Below, piece by piece: positions 10,614 through 18,926 of a DNA stretch of 64,000 bases (positions are counted from its first letter, which is position 1; every line of letters begins with the position of its first letter). A program made the position numbers and the translations under genes. The stretch is from Serratia nevei. GTDB taxonomy: Bacteria; Pseudomonadota; Gammaproteobacteria; Enterobacterales; Enterobacteriaceae. The notes under the pieces were generated by a model that had not been told where the DNA came from, searched no databases, and saw only the letters and a list, made by a program, of their open reading frames with translations. The stretch lies in assembly GCF_037948395.1 (NCBI RefSeq), contig NZ_CP149940.1:4402001-4466000 (forward strand), given 5' to 3'.

Positions 10614-11272
10614 GGCGCATCCCCCAGCGTGTAACCCACGCCGTGGATGGTACGGATGAAGCCGTTGCCCAGCTTGCGCCGCAGGTGGTGAATATGTACC
10701 TCCACCGCGTTGCTGCTCACCTCGTCATCCCAGTTGTACAGCTTCTCCTGAATCAACGGCCGCGCCAGCACCCGCCCCTTGTTGTGCAGAAACAGTTCCA
10801 GCACCGCCAATTCGCGCGGCGTCAGCGTCACCGGCTCGCCGTTGCAGCTCACGCTGCGGGTGGCACTGTCGAACACCACGTTGCCGTGCGTCAGCTGCGG
10901 CATCAGTTGGCCGTGGCGGCGGCGGATCAGCGCCTGCAGGCGCGCCGCCACTTCGGCCAGCGCGAAAGGCTTACACAGATAATCGTCGGCACCGCTTTGC
11001 AGCCCGCTGACCCGCTGCTCCAGCGCGTCTCGGGCGGTGAGGATCAGGACCGGCACGTCCTGCCCGGCCTGGCGCCACTGGCGCAGCAGATCCAGGCCGT
11101 CGAGGCCCGGCAGGCTGAGGTCGAGGATCACCGCGTCGTACGGCGCACTGTCCAGCGCATTTTTGCCGACGGCGCCGTCGGTGAACCAGTCCAGATTGAA
11201 GCCGAGTTTGGTCAGCCCGGCCTTGATGCCGTCCCCGATCAGTTTGTCATCTTCGATCAGCAAAATTCGCAT
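10610..11272 (-). CDS. qseB: Response regulator QseB
   Basis: OmpR-family response regulator, cognate partner of QseC. The 220-residue product has a receiver domain with phospho-acceptor Asp51 in [10 protein letters not shown], Lys in the DYLCKPF motif, and a C-terminal winged helix ending [25 protein letters not shown]. The ATG at 11272 follows AAGGGATACTC and gives [15 protein letters not shown], as in E. coli; an in-frame extension to 11308 is not conserved. The CTTAAG repeat about 43-59 bp upstream suggests autoregulation. The pair replaces the yad fimbrial genes found between panB and folK in E. coli. Confidence 0.94.
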   Translation of the reverse strand: MRILLIEDDKLIGDGIKAGLTKLGFNLDWFTDGAVGKNALDSAPYDAVILDLSLPGLDGLDLLRQWRQAGQDVPVLILTARDALEQRVSGLQSGADDYLCKPFALAEVAARLQALIRRRHGQLMPQLTHGNVVFDSATRSVSCNGEPVTLTPRELAVLELFLHNKGRVLARPLIQEKLYNWDDEVSSNAVEVHIHHLRRKLGNGFIRTIHGVGYTLGDAP

Positions 11273-11314
11273 GAGTATCCCTTTTGAGTCTTGGCGCCAT
11301 TGCACCACAAGGTT

Positions 11315-11331
11315 CTTAAGAACCGCTTAAG
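11315..11331 (-). promoter_or_regulatory. QseB/PmrA-type operator upstream of qseB
   Basis: Direct repeat CTTAAG-N5-CTTAAG with 11-bp periodicity, 43-59 bp before the qseB ATG. This is the form of site reported for PmrA/QseB-type regulators (CTTAA repeated about one helical turn apart). Each half is itself palindromic, so orientation cannot be fixed. Confidence 0.6.
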
Positions 11332-11438
11332 CATGGCGATCCGCGCTACCCACCCCGATCGGGTTACAGTAGAATGACTGCACTTTTTTGCAGCCTGGGC
11401 CTGCGTACGCCGCACGGCCCGTTTCAGGAGACGTTGTG

Positions 11439-12233
11439 ATGAAACCCACCACCGTGACCCACTTGCGCCAGTGGAAACAGGAGCAGCGCAAGTTTGCTAC
11501 CCTTACCGCCTACGATGCCAGCTTTGCCAAACTGTTTGAAGAGCAAGGCATCAAAGTCCTGTTGGTGGGCGATTCGCTGGGCATGACGCTGCAGGGCCAC
11601 GACTCCACGCTGCCGGTCACCGTCGCCGACGTGGCCTACCACACTCGCGCCGTGCGCCGCGGCGCGCCGGCCTGCCTGCTGTTGGCCGATCTGCCGTTCA
11701 TGAGTTACGCCACCCCGGAACAGACCTTCGCCAACGCCGCCGAGCTGATGCGCGCCGGCGCCAACATGGTGAAACTGGAAGGCGGCAGCTGGCTGTGCGA
11801 CACGGTGAAAATGCTCGCCGAGCGCGCGGTACCGGTGTGCGGCCACCTGGGCCTGACGCCGCAGTCGGTCAACGTGTTCGGCGGCTATAAGGTACAAGGA
11901 CGCGACGAACTGGCCGCCAAACAGCTGTTGCAGGACGCACAGAATCTGGAACTGGCCGGCATTCAGCTGCTGGTGCTGGAATGCGTGCCGACCGAGCTGG
12001 CGCGCCAGATCACCGAAGCATTGTCCATTCCGGTCATCGGCATCGGCGCCGGCAACGGCACCGACGGCCAGATCCTGGTGATGCACGACGCCTTCGGCAT
12101 CACCGGCGGCCACACGCCGAAGTTCGCCAAGAACTTCCTGGCGCAGAGCGGCGATATCCGCACGGCGGTGCAGCACTACATTCAGGAAGTGGAGCAAGGC
12201 CTCTACCCGGCGGCTGAACACTCTTTTAACTAA
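11439..12233 (+). CDS. panB: 3-methyl-2-oxobutanoate hydroxymethyltransferase
   Basis: First committed enzyme of pantothenate synthesis: transfers a hydroxymethyl group from 5,10-methylene-THF to 2-oxoisovalerate, giving ketopantoate. The 264-residue product has the [19 protein letters not shown] start of the barrel, LLVGDSLGM with a metal-binding Asp, MVKLEGG and [16 protein letters not shown]. The ATG at 11439 follows a CAGGAG Shine-Dalgarno at 11425-11430; the open frame extending to 11388 has no conserved residues. panC follows after 23 bp. Confidence 0.97.
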   Translation: MKPTTVTHLRQWKQEQRKFATLTAYDASFAKLFEEQGIKVLLVGDSLGMTLQGHDSTLPVTVADVAYHTRAVRRGAPACLLLADLPFMSYATPEQTFANAAELMRAGANMVKLEGGSWLCDTVKMLAERAVPVCGHLGLTPQSVNVFGGYKVQGRDELAAKQLLQDAQNLELAGIQLLVLECVPTELARQITEALSIPVIGIGAGNGTDGQILVMHDAFGITGGHTPKFAKNFLAQSGDIRTAVQHYIQEVEQGLYPAAEHSFN

Positions 12234-12256
12234 GCGATGGTTCCAGGAGTCACCCA

Positions 12257-13111
12257 ATGATTATTATCGAAACCCTGCCGATGCTGCGTCAGCAGATCCG
12301 CCGCTGGCGCCAGGAAGGCAAACGCATCGCGCTGGTGCCGACCATGGGCAACCTGCACGACGGCCATATGACGCTGGTCGATGAAGCGCGCGCCCGCGCC
12401 GACGTGGTGGTGGTGAGCATCTTCGTCAACCCGATGCAGTTCGATCGGCCGGACGATCTGGCGCGCTACCCGCGCACGCTGCAAGAAGACAGCGAGAAGC
12501 TGACCCGCCGCGGCGTCGATCTAGTGTTCGCGCCGGCCCCGGCTGCGGTCTATCCGCAGGGGCTGGACCAGCAGACTTACGTCGACGTGCCGGGCATCTC
12601 CAGCATCCTGGAAGGCGCAAGCCGGCCGGGCCACTTCCGCGGCGTTTCCACCATCGTCAGCAAGCTGTTCAACCTGGTGCAGCCTGATTTAGCCTGCTTC
12701 GGCGAGAAGGATTACCAACAGCTGGCGCTGATCCGCAAAATGGTGGCGGACATGGGTTACGACATCGACATCGTCGGCGTGCCGACCGTGCGCGCCAAAG
12801 ACGGCCTGGCCCTCAGCTCGCGCAACGGCTACCTGACCGCCGAAGAGCGCAAGATCGCTCCGCAGCTGAGCAAGATCATGAACGCGCTGGCGCAGCAGTT
12901 GGCCAATGGCGAACGCCATGTCGAAGAGCTGCTGGAGCAGACCGCCGAGCAGCTGCGCGCCGCCGGCTTTACGCCGGATGAGCTGTTTATTCGCGACGCC
13001 GACAGCCTGCAGCCGCTGACGGTGGACAGCCAGCGGGCGGTGGTGCTGATGGCCGCCTGGCTGGGCAAGGCGCGTCTTATCGACAATCAGCAGGTCGACC
13101 TGACGCTGTAA
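12257..13111 (+). CDS. panC: Pantothenate synthetase (pantoate-beta-alanine ligase)
   Basis: Condenses pantoate and beta-alanine with ATP through a pantoyl-adenylate. The 284-residue product shows [16 protein letters not shown] (HIGH-type motif), [22 protein letters not shown] and ALSSRNGYL, all characteristic of the family. It forms an operon with panB. In E. coli a yadD/rpnC transposase-like gene separates panC from panD; here only 145 bp separate them. Confidence 0.97.
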   Translation: MIIIETLPMLRQQIRRWRQEGKRIALVPTMGNLHDGHMTLVDEARARADVVVVSIFVNPMQFDRPDDLARYPRTLQEDSEKLTRRGVDLVFAPAPAAVYPQGLDQQTYVDVPGISSILEGASRPGHFRGVSTIVSKLFNLVQPDLACFGEKDYQQLALIRKMVADMGYDIDIVGVPTVRAKDGLALSSRNGYLTAEERKIAPQLSKIMNALAQQLANGERHVEELLEQTAEQLRAAGFTPDELFIRDADSLQPLTVDSQRAVVLMAAWLGKARLIDNQQVDLTL

Positions 13112-13256
13112 GCCATTTTTTATACTATCGTCACCCTGAAACCCAGGCCATTGGTAGACAATGGCGGGGCAATCGGTGACGATAGAGATTGCAGGGATGC
13201 AGGAGAGATGTTCAACCCCAGCGCCTGTGAAGGCCGATATTCAGTTAGGTAAAGCT

Positions 13257-13637
13257 ATGATACGTACTATGCTGCAAGGCAAGCTGCATCGCGTCAAAGT
13301 CACTCAGGCTGACTTGCACTATGAAGGGTCCTGCGCCATCGACCAGGATTTCCTGGAGGCCGCCGGCATTCTGGAATATGAAGCGATCGATATTTACAAC
13401 GTGGATAACGGCCAGCGCTTCTCCACCTACGCCATCGCCGCCGAGCGCGGTTCGCGCATCATTTCGGTCAACGGCGCCGCCGCGCGCTGCGCCTGCGTGG
13501 GCGACAAGCTGATCATCTGCTCCTATGTGCAAATGACCGACGCCGACGCCCGCCAACACCACCCGAAAGTCGCCTATTTCGAAGGTGACAACAACCTGCA
13601 GCGCAAGGCGAAAGCCGTGCCGGTTCAGGTCGCCTGA
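13257..13637 (+). CDS. panD: Aspartate 1-decarboxylase proenzyme
   Basis: Pyruvoyl enzyme that makes beta-alanine from aspartate for PanC. The 126-residue proenzyme equals the E. coli length and cleaves itself between Gly24 and Ser25 (HYEG/SCAID), Ser25 becoming the pyruvoyl group. The ATG at 13257 ([15 protein letters not shown]) follows TTAGGTAAAGCT; an upstream frame to 13161 is not conserved. A strong hairpin follows the stop, between panD and the convergent yadE. Confidence 0.97.
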   Translation: MIRTMLQGKLHRVKVTQADLHYEGSCAIDQDFLEAAGILEYEAIDIYNVDNGQRFSTYAIAAERGSRIISVNGAAARCACVGDKLIICSYVQMTDADARQHHPKVAYFEGDNNLQRKAKAVPVQVA

Positions 13638-13644
13638 CGCTAAA

Positions 13645-13666
13645 ACGGGCGCCTTACGCGCCCGTT
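13645..13666. terminator. Intrinsic terminator between panD and yadE
   Basis: Perfect stem ACGGGCGC (13645-13652) / GCGCCCGT (13658-13665), five-base loop, followed on the + strand by a T-rich stretch and preceded by AAAA, so it could serve both convergent genes. Confidence 0.75.
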
Positions 13667-13671
13667 CTTCC

Positions 13672-14952
13672 TTACTGCACCACCACCGTGCCCGGCTTGT
13701 TGGCTATCCGATCCGCCATGGTCTGGATCGAGTCGGTGCGCAGAATATATAGCCGCTTCAGCGTATAGGGGTTATCCCCCGGTTTCACCTTGCCCTGCAC
13801 CGTGGTCACCGCCAGATGGAAACCGGCATCCTGCGCCGCCTGGATCGCCCGCTGGTTATAGCCGCCGAACGGGTACGACAGATACAGCACGTGCGGGTTG
13901 AACTGCGACAGCGCGCGGCGCGAACGCTCAAAATCGAACTCGATATTGTGCAGCGAACGGCTCAGCAAAATCGGCTGACGATTGCCGTCGGTGCGGTGCA
14001 GGAAGTGGGTGTGCGACTGCACGTCGAACACGTCCTGAATCTGCTTCAGCTCCGAGACGCTCATAAACTGCAGCGAGTCCGGGTTCCATTTCTGCGGGTG
14101 GCGTTTGATGCGCGAAGAGATGATGAACGCCGTCGCGCGGAAACCGTAATCCTTCAGCACCGGGTAAGCGTAGCGATAAACCGACTTCAGCCCGTCGTCG
14201 AAGGTCAGCACGATCGCCTTGCCCGGCAGGTTGATCTGGTTCTTCAGGTAGGCTTCCAGCTGATACAGCGAAATGGTGTCGTAACCCGCCTGCTTCAGGT
14301 AGGTCATCTGGTTGCTGAACGCCACGTCAGAGGTGGTGGTCGAGGTGTGGCGGAAGCGTTTGTTCTCTTCGTTTTTCAGCAGGTGGTGGTAAGTCAGCAC
14401 CGGGATGCCGTTATCGATTTCGCAGTCCAACTCACTGACGAACCCCAGCCGATCGCCGATGTTGACCTCGTACCAGGTGTTGTTCAGCCGGTCCTTCAGC
14501 TTGCCGATGATCGGATAGCGCAGGTTGCCTTCCAGCGTGCCGAAGACCTCGCTGTCCTTGTCCGCCGCGGTGTAAACGTCGATCGTTTTTTGGGTGATCA
14601 GGTTCTGGTTGGTCAGCGGTTTGTTCAGCTCGCCCAGATCGTCTTGCACCTTGCGCGACTTCTTCAGCTCACGCACGTCGTCTTTATCGATAAAGCCGGT
14701 ACCGTGCCCGAATTTGAATTCGTAGTACTCCGCATCCGCCGGGAACACCTGGATCAGCTGCCCGCGCTTCACTTCCCCGACCGGGATCACATGCTCGCCC
14801 ACCAACGCATAGACTTCGCTGTCGCGCTGCGCTTCCATGTATTCAGATTTAACCGCGCTGTCTTCCGACAGCAGATTCGCCAGGCTCACAGGGGAAACCA
14901 ACGACATCAGAATGCCGAGTAACCCAGCCGCTAACTTGTATTGAGGCCGCAT
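13672..14952 (-). CDS. yadE: Polysaccharide deacetylase family protein (YadE-like)
   Basis: Exported protein of 426 residues that probably removes N-acetyl groups from a cell-envelope or external polysaccharide; the substrate is not known. A signal peptide occupies about residues 1-25 (hydrophobic [19 protein letters not shown]). Residues 40-175 look like two SH3-like segments. A NodB-type deacetylase domain fills the C-terminal half, with YHHLL, the metal-binding motif TFDDG at 250-254, and SHTH at 313-316. The ATG at 14952 starts the signal peptide; an upstream extension to 15015 is not signal-like. The position next to panD is that of E. coli yadE. Confidence 0.82.
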   Translation of the reverse strand: MRPQYKLAAGLLGILMSLVSPVSLANLLSEDSAVKSEYMEAQRDSEVYALVGEHVIPVGEVKRGQLIQVFPADAEYYEFKFGHGTGFIDKDDVRELKKSRKVQDDLGELNKPLTNQNLITQKTIDVYTAADKDSEVFGTLEGNLRYPIIGKLKDRLNNTWYEVNIGDRLGFVSELDCEIDNGIPVLTYHHLLKNEENKRFRHTSTTTSDVAFSNQMTYLKQAGYDTISLYQLEAYLKNQINLPGKAIVLTFDDGLKSVYRYAYPVLKDYGFRATAFIISSRIKRHPQKWNPDSLQFMSVSELKQIQDVFDVQSHTHFLHRTDGNRQPILLSRSLHNIEFDFERSRRALSQFNPHVLYLSYPFGGYNQRAIQAAQDAGFHLAVTTVQGKVKPGDNPYTLKRLYILRTDSIQTMADRIANKPGTVVVQ

Positions 14953-15093
14953 GATGTTCTGCTTACGAGTGCGTGATGACAAAAGTGAAGGAAATGTGGA
15001 GCGCCAGCATAGCACGATTTGAACAGCGGGGAACTAGCGGTTATCTGAGCAATTCTATTGATTTACGCGCCGCCTGCGCCAAATCAAGAAAAG

Positions 15094-15117
15094 CGCCCCC
15101 GCCGGGAAAGCGGGGGC
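15094..15117 (-). terminator. Intrinsic terminator after yadH
   Basis: GC-rich stem GCCCCCGC (15095-15102) / GCGGGGGC (15110-15117). Read on the minus strand it is followed by a GCTTTTCTT tract, just beyond the yadH stop. Confidence 0.75.
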
Positions 15118-15126
15118 ACGATACGA

Positions 15127-15897
15127 TCAGCTGCGCAGGCCGCGGCCGCGCTCGATCAGGTACCAGGACAGCAGGTAAAACACCGCGATAAACGCCACCA
15201 GCACCGCCATGGTGAACGCCAGCGGCACATCGTTGATGCCGAGGAAACCGTAGCGGAACCCGCTGATCATATAGACGATGGGGTTCAGCTTGGACACCGC
15301 CTGCCAGAATGGCGGCAGCAGCGACAGCGAGTAAAACACCCCGCCCAGGTAGGTCAGCGGCGTCAGGACGAAGGTCGGGATCAGGCTGATGTCGTCGAAG
15401 GTGGTGGCGAACACCGCGTTGATCAGCCCCGCCAGCGAGAACAGGATCGCCGTCAACAACAGCGTCAGCGCAATCACCCACCAGGCGTGTACCTGCAGCG
15501 GTACGAAGAACAGCGAGATGATGGTCACCAGCACGCCGACGCAGATGCCGCGCGCCACGCCGCCGCCGACATAGCCGGCGATCACCACGTGGGTCGGCAC
15601 CGGCGCCACCAGCAGTTCTTCAATGTTGCGCTGGAACTTGGCGCTGAAGAACGACGAGGCGACGTTGGCGTAAGAGTTGGTGATCACCGCCATCATGATA
15701 AGGCCGGGCACGATGAACTGCATGTAGCTGAAGCCGTGCATATCGCCGATGCGCGAGCCGATCAGATTGCCGAAGATGATGAAATACAGCGTCATGGTGA
15801 TCACCGGCGGCACCAGGGTCTGGATCCAGATGCGCGCGAAGCGGTTCACCTCTTTGGCCCAGATGCTCTGCAAGGCCACCCAATACAAACGCGTCAT
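15127..15897 (-). CDS. yadH: ABC-2 type transporter permease YadH
   Basis: Integral membrane permease of 256 residues with about six hydrophobic segments. It carries the ABC-2 export family features and the conserved stretch NIEELLVAPVPTHVVIAGYVGGG. It is very similar to E. coli YadH over its full length. The substrate is unknown. Its start overlaps the yadG stop by four bases (ATGA), so the permease is coupled to its ATPase. E. coli yadI, a PTS component, is missing downstream. Confidence 0.93.
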   Translation of the reverse strand: MTRLYWVALQSIWAKEVNRFARIWIQTLVPPVITMTLYFIIFGNLIGSRIGDMHGFSYMQFIVPGLIMMAVITNSYANVASSFFSAKFQRNIEELLVAPVPTHVVIAGYVGGGVARGICVGVLVTIISLFFVPLQVHAWWVIALTLLLTAILFSLAGLINAVFATTFDDISLIPTFVLTPLTYLGGVFYSLSLLPPFWQAVSKLNPIVYMISGFRYGFLGINDVPLAFTMAVLVAFIAVFYLLSWYLIERGRGLRS

Positions 15898-16817
15898 GCT
15901 TTTTCTCCATTGCCGTTAACCAGGGTGACAAACAGCTCTTCCAGGCGGTTCGCCTTATTACGCATGCTCAGCACCTGCACGCCCTGTGCGCTCAGCTGGG
16001 CGAATAAGCCGTTCAGCCCCTGCTCGCGCATCACCTCCACTTCCAGCGTGGAGGTATCCGTCAGGCGGCTGTGGTAACCGTCCAGCTTCGGCAGCGGGCT
16101 CTTCGCCGCCAGATCGAGGATAAAGGTTTCCGACTTCAGCTTGGCCAGCAGCCCCTTCATCGAGGTGTTTTCCACCAGCTCCCCGTTCTGGATGATACCG
16201 ATGTTGCGGCACAGCATCTCCGCCTCTTCCAGATAGTGGGTGGTAAGGATAATGGTGGTGCCCTGGGCATTCAGCTCTTTCAGGAAGCCCCACATCGAAC
16301 GGCGCAGCTCGATATCCACCCCGGCGGTCGGCTCATCGAGGATCAGCAGCTTCGGCTGATGCATCAACGCGCGGGCGATCATCAGACGGCGCTTCATGCC
16401 GCCGGACAGCATGCGGGCGCGCTCGTTGCGCTTGCCCCACAGATCCAGCTGGTTGAGGTATTTTTCGGCGCGCGCCATCGCTTCACGCCGCGTGACGCCG
16501 TAGTAACCCGCCTGGTTCACCACGATCTGCAACACGGTCTCGAACGGGTTGAAGTTGAACTCCTGCGGCACCAGGCCAAGCTGGCGCTTGGCGTTAACGA
16601 TGTCTTTATCGATGTCGTAACCGAACACCCGCACGCTGCCGGCGGTTTTGTTCACCAGCGAGCTGATGATGCCGATGGTGGTGGATTTACCGGCGCCGTT
16701 TGGCCCCAAAAGGGCATAAAAGTCCCCCGCCTCGACGCTCAGGTCGATGCCGCGCAGCGCCTTGACGCCACCGGCGTAAGTCTTGGTCAGCTGCGCTAAT
16801 TCCAGTGCATAATTCAT
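15894..16817 (-). CDS. yadG: ABC transporter ATP-binding protein YadG
   Basis: Cytoplasmic ATPase subunit of the YadGH exporter, 307 residues. Walker A GPNGAGKST near residue 39, signature RMLSGGMKRRL, Walker B LLILDEPTAGVD and the switch His in ILTTHYLEEAE are all present. The C-terminal extension ending RLEELFVTLVNGNG matches E. coli YadG. The start codon ATG at 16817 gives MNYALELAQLTKTY. It diverges from can across a 210-bp intergenic region that holds both promoters. Confidence 0.94.
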   Translation of the reverse strand: MNYALELAQLTKTYAGGVKALRGIDLSVEAGDFYALLGPNGAGKSTTIGIISSLVNKTAGSVRVFGYDIDKDIVNAKRQLGLVPQEFNFNPFETVLQIVVNQAGYYGVTRREAMARAEKYLNQLDLWGKRNERARMLSGGMKRRLMIARALMHQPKLLILDEPTAGVDIELRRSMWGFLKELNAQGTTIILTTHYLEEAEMLCRNIGIIQNGELVENTSMKGLLAKLKSETFILDLAAKSPLPKLDGYHSRLTDTSTLEVEVMREQGLNGLFAQLSAQGVQVLSMRNKANRLEELFVTLVNGNGEKA

Positions 16818-17027
16818 ATGTAAAATAGTACCTTATGACGATGAGTATGCCGCCGCGCCCCTGTCTGCGAGGCTTGAAACAATAACGATAATCCTAGCAT
16901 CGGCGACGTTTCCACTGAGTCGAATCCGTGCGGAAAATGAGGTTGCACCACTGTTCCGATTTCCAAATTGTGACACTTACCCTATATTACCCCAACGCAA
17001 TCTGTTCGTTACGAGTCAATAACCTCC

Positions 17028-17684
17028 ATGAAAGAAATCGAAGAGCTTATCGCCAACAACCATGCCTGGTCGGCCAATATCAGTCAGGAAGACCCGGAAT
17101 TTTTTGAACGTTTAGCCCAGGCGCAAAAGCCCCGTTTCTTATGGATTGGTTGCTCTGACAGCCGCGTTCCCGCCGAACGCTTGACCGGCCTCGAGCCGGG
17201 TGAACTGTTCGTCCATCGCAACGTGGCGAACCTCGTTATCCATACCGATCTTAACTGCCTGTCGGTGGTGCAGTATGCGGTAGATGTGCTGGAAGTCGAA
17301 CACATCATCATCTGCGGCCACCTGGGCTGCGGCGGCGTGCAGGCGGCGGTGGAAAACCCGGAGCTGGGGTTGATCGACAACTGGCTGCTGCACATTCGCG
17401 ATCTGTGGTACAAGCACAGCTCGCTGCTGGGCGAACTGCCGCCGGAGCAGCGTTTCGACATGCTGTGCAAGATCAACGTCATTGAGCAGGTGTACAACCT
17501 GGGCCACTCCACCATCATGCAGTCCGCCTGGAAGCGCGGCCAGAAGGTGATGATCCACGGTTGGGTATACGGCATTCAGGACGGCCGTCTGCGCGATATG
17601 GAAGTGCTGGCGACCAGCCGCGAGAGCCTGGAGATGGGCTACCGCAAAGCGATAGCCAAACTGAAGCAGGATAAAGGCATCTAA
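17028..17684 (+). CDS. can: Carbonic anhydrase (beta class)
   Basis: Zinc enzyme interconverting CO2 and bicarbonate, essential in air for E. coli because it supplies bicarbonate to carboxylases. The 218-residue product has Cys42 and Asp44 in WIGCSDSR and His98 and Cys101 in CGHLGCGG, the zinc ligands and regulatory residues of the beta class. The ATG at 17028 follows AACCTCC-type sequence with weak Shine-Dalgarno. It is convergent with hpt. Confidence 0.97.
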   Translation: MKEIEELIANNHAWSANISQEDPEFFERLAQAQKPRFLWIGCSDSRVPAERLTGLEPGELFVHRNVANLVIHTDLNCLSVVQYAVDVLEVEHIIICGHLGCGGVQAAVENPELGLIDNWLLHIRDLWYKHSSLLGELPPEQRFDMLCKINVIEQVYNLGHSTIMQSAWKRGQKVMIHGWVYGIQDGRLRDMEVLATSRESLEMGYRKAIAKLKQDKGI

Positions 17685-17693
17685 CCCCGCCGC

Positions 17694-17713
17694 GGGCGCG
17701 GCAGGCCGCGCCC
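17694..17713. terminator. Hairpin between convergent can and hpt
   Basis: Stem GGGCGCGGC (17694-17702) / GCCGCGCCC (17705-17713). No strong T-run on either side. Probably a shared terminator; the same arms recur between speD and yacL. Confidence 0.5.
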
Positions 17714-17721
17714 CACATCAA

Positions 17722-18258
17722 TTACTCGTCCAGCAGCACCACTTTGCCGACGTACGGCAGGTGACGGTAGCGCTGAGCGTAGTCGATGCCATACCCCACC
17801 ACGAACTCATCCGGGATCGAGAAGCCGACATATTCGACCGGCACCTGCACTTCACGGCGCTCAGGCTTGTCCAGCAAGGTGCAAATCGCCAGCGATTTCG
17901 GCCCGCGCAGCGCCAAAATCTCGCGCACTTTGTTCAGCGTGTTGCCGGAATCGATGATGTCTTCCACGATCAGCACGTCTTTGCCGCGAATGTCTTCGTC
18001 CAGATCCTTGAGGATCTTCACGTCGCGGGTGGTGGACATGCCGCTGCCGTAGCTGGAGGCAGTCATAAAGTCGACTTCGTGCGGCACGTCGATCGCGCGG
18101 CAGAGATCGGCCATGAACATGAAGGAGCCGCGCAGCAGCCCGACCAGCACCATGTCGCTGCCGCTGTCGCGGTAATGTTCGGTGATCTGGCGGCCAAGTT
18201 CGGCGATACGGGTCTTAACTTCCTGCTCGGAAATCATTACGTCTACAGTGTGTTTCAT
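17722..18258 (-). CDS. hpt: Hypoxanthine phosphoribosyltransferase
   Basis: Purine salvage enzyme converting hypoxanthine (and weakly guanine) plus PRPP to nucleotide. The 178-residue product shows [16 protein letters not shown], the flexible-loop [14 protein letters not shown], and the PRPP motif [14 protein letters not shown]. It is nearly identical to E. coli Hpt. The neighbour downstream on the left is the convergent can gene, as in E. coli. Upstream, where E. coli has gcd, there is a toxin-antitoxin pair. Confidence 0.97.
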   Translation of the reverse strand: MKHTVDVMISEQEVKTRIAELGRQITEHYRDSGSDMVLVGLLRGSFMFMADLCRAIDVPHEVDFMTASSYGSGMSTTRDVKILKDLDEDIRGKDVLIVEDIIDSGNTLNKVREILALRGPKSLAICTLLDKPERREVQVPVEYVGFSIPDEFVVGYGIDYAQRYRHLPYVGKVVLLDE

Positions 18259-18348
18259 AGTATTCAGGTCAGTTGCCGGAAGAAAGGCGCAGAGTTTAGC
18301 ATAGGCCGTTACGACTTGCCTCTCTCCCGGACAGGGGAGTTTTCTTTA

Positions 18349-18624
18349 TTAAGGGTATTCCTGACGAGCGTGCAGGACACTCACTATTTCAATATGTGCA
18401 GCCAGCACGCGGTAAACCACAATGTAATTAGGATGAACAACCATTTCACGAGTCCCGTTCACCCTGCCTGGCCTGAATAGATAAGGATGTTCCGCTAACG
18501 GGATAACCGACTCTTCAATGCGTTGCAACAAAGCCTCTGCGGCAAGTGGATTTCGCTCAGCGATAAAAGCCAGCAGCGTATATAAACCCGTTTTTGCTTC
18601 GTCAGTCCATTTGACGGTTAACAT
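18349..18624 (-). CDS. ParE/RelE-family toxin
   Basis: Small toxin of 91 residues of the ParE/RelE fold; ParE members poison DNA gyrase, RelE members cut mRNA on the ribosome. It reads VKWTDEAKTGLYTLLAFIAERNP at the N-terminus, PYLFRPGRVNGTREMVVHPNYIV in the middle and YRVLAAHIEIVSVLHARQ at the end, the pattern of ParE-type proteins, so gyrase is the more likely target, though this is inference. It starts five bases after the stop of the upstream antitoxin, a standard antitoxin-first operon. Confidence 0.85.
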   Translation of the reverse strand: MLTVKWTDEAKTGLYTLLAFIAERNPLAAEALLQRIEESVIPLAEHPYLFRPGRVNGTREMVVHPNYIVVYRVLAAHIEIVSVLHARQEYP

Positions 18625-18629
18625 AAGGG

Positions 18630-18821
18630 TCAGGCCGATTTTCTTTTGGCTTTCGCCTGCTCGATAATGTGACGAGCGCCGGCCATGACTTCGTCATGGG
18701 GAATACGGGGGGAGTCGCTATTGATGGAAGATTCCACGGTGCTTCTGAACCAACGATCGTAGCTATCAGCCTGCTCTTGAGTCTCAAACTCAGAAACGAT
18801 GGGATCCAATTTTGTCGGCAT
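18630..18821 (-). CDS. Antitoxin of the PaaA2 / stability-determinant type
   Basis: Acidic 63-residue protein: an N-terminal SEFETQEQADSYDRWFRSTV region, then IPHDEVMAGARHIIEQAK. This resembles the short PaaA2-like antitoxins (often annotated stability determinant) that pair with ParE toxins, and it lacks an obvious separate DNA-binding domain. The ATG at 18821 follows GAGGAGTGCGTC. The pair occupies the place of gcd in the E. coli order, which points to gain by transfer or replacement. Confidence 0.8.
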   Translation of the reverse strand: MPTKLDPIVSEFETQEQADSYDRWFRSTVESSINSDSPRIPHDEVMAGARHIIEQAKAKRKSA

Positions 18822-18838
18822 GACGCACTCCTCAACAG

Positions 18839-18854
18839 CTGATATTTTAATCAG
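18839..18854 (-). promoter_or_regulatory. Candidate operator of the toxin-antitoxin operon
   Basis: Inverted repeat CTGAT-N6-ATCAG about 18-33 bp upstream of the antitoxin ATG, next to a TATACT-like -10 element on the minus strand. Position and symmetry fit autorepression by the toxin-antitoxin complex. Confidence 0.4.
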
Positions 18855-18926
18855 TATAACGGCTTCCTTTCATTGAACCAAGCGGTGGCGACGCGAGCGC
18901 GCCACCACCGGAGCACCGGGCCGCCA

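Noticed and set aside
9255..11272. Reading the two-component pair as PmrAB (BasRS)
   Set aside because: Both proteins follow E. coli QseB and QseC over full length, including the [14 protein letters not shown] sensor segment; the CTTAAG operator alone would not distinguish them.
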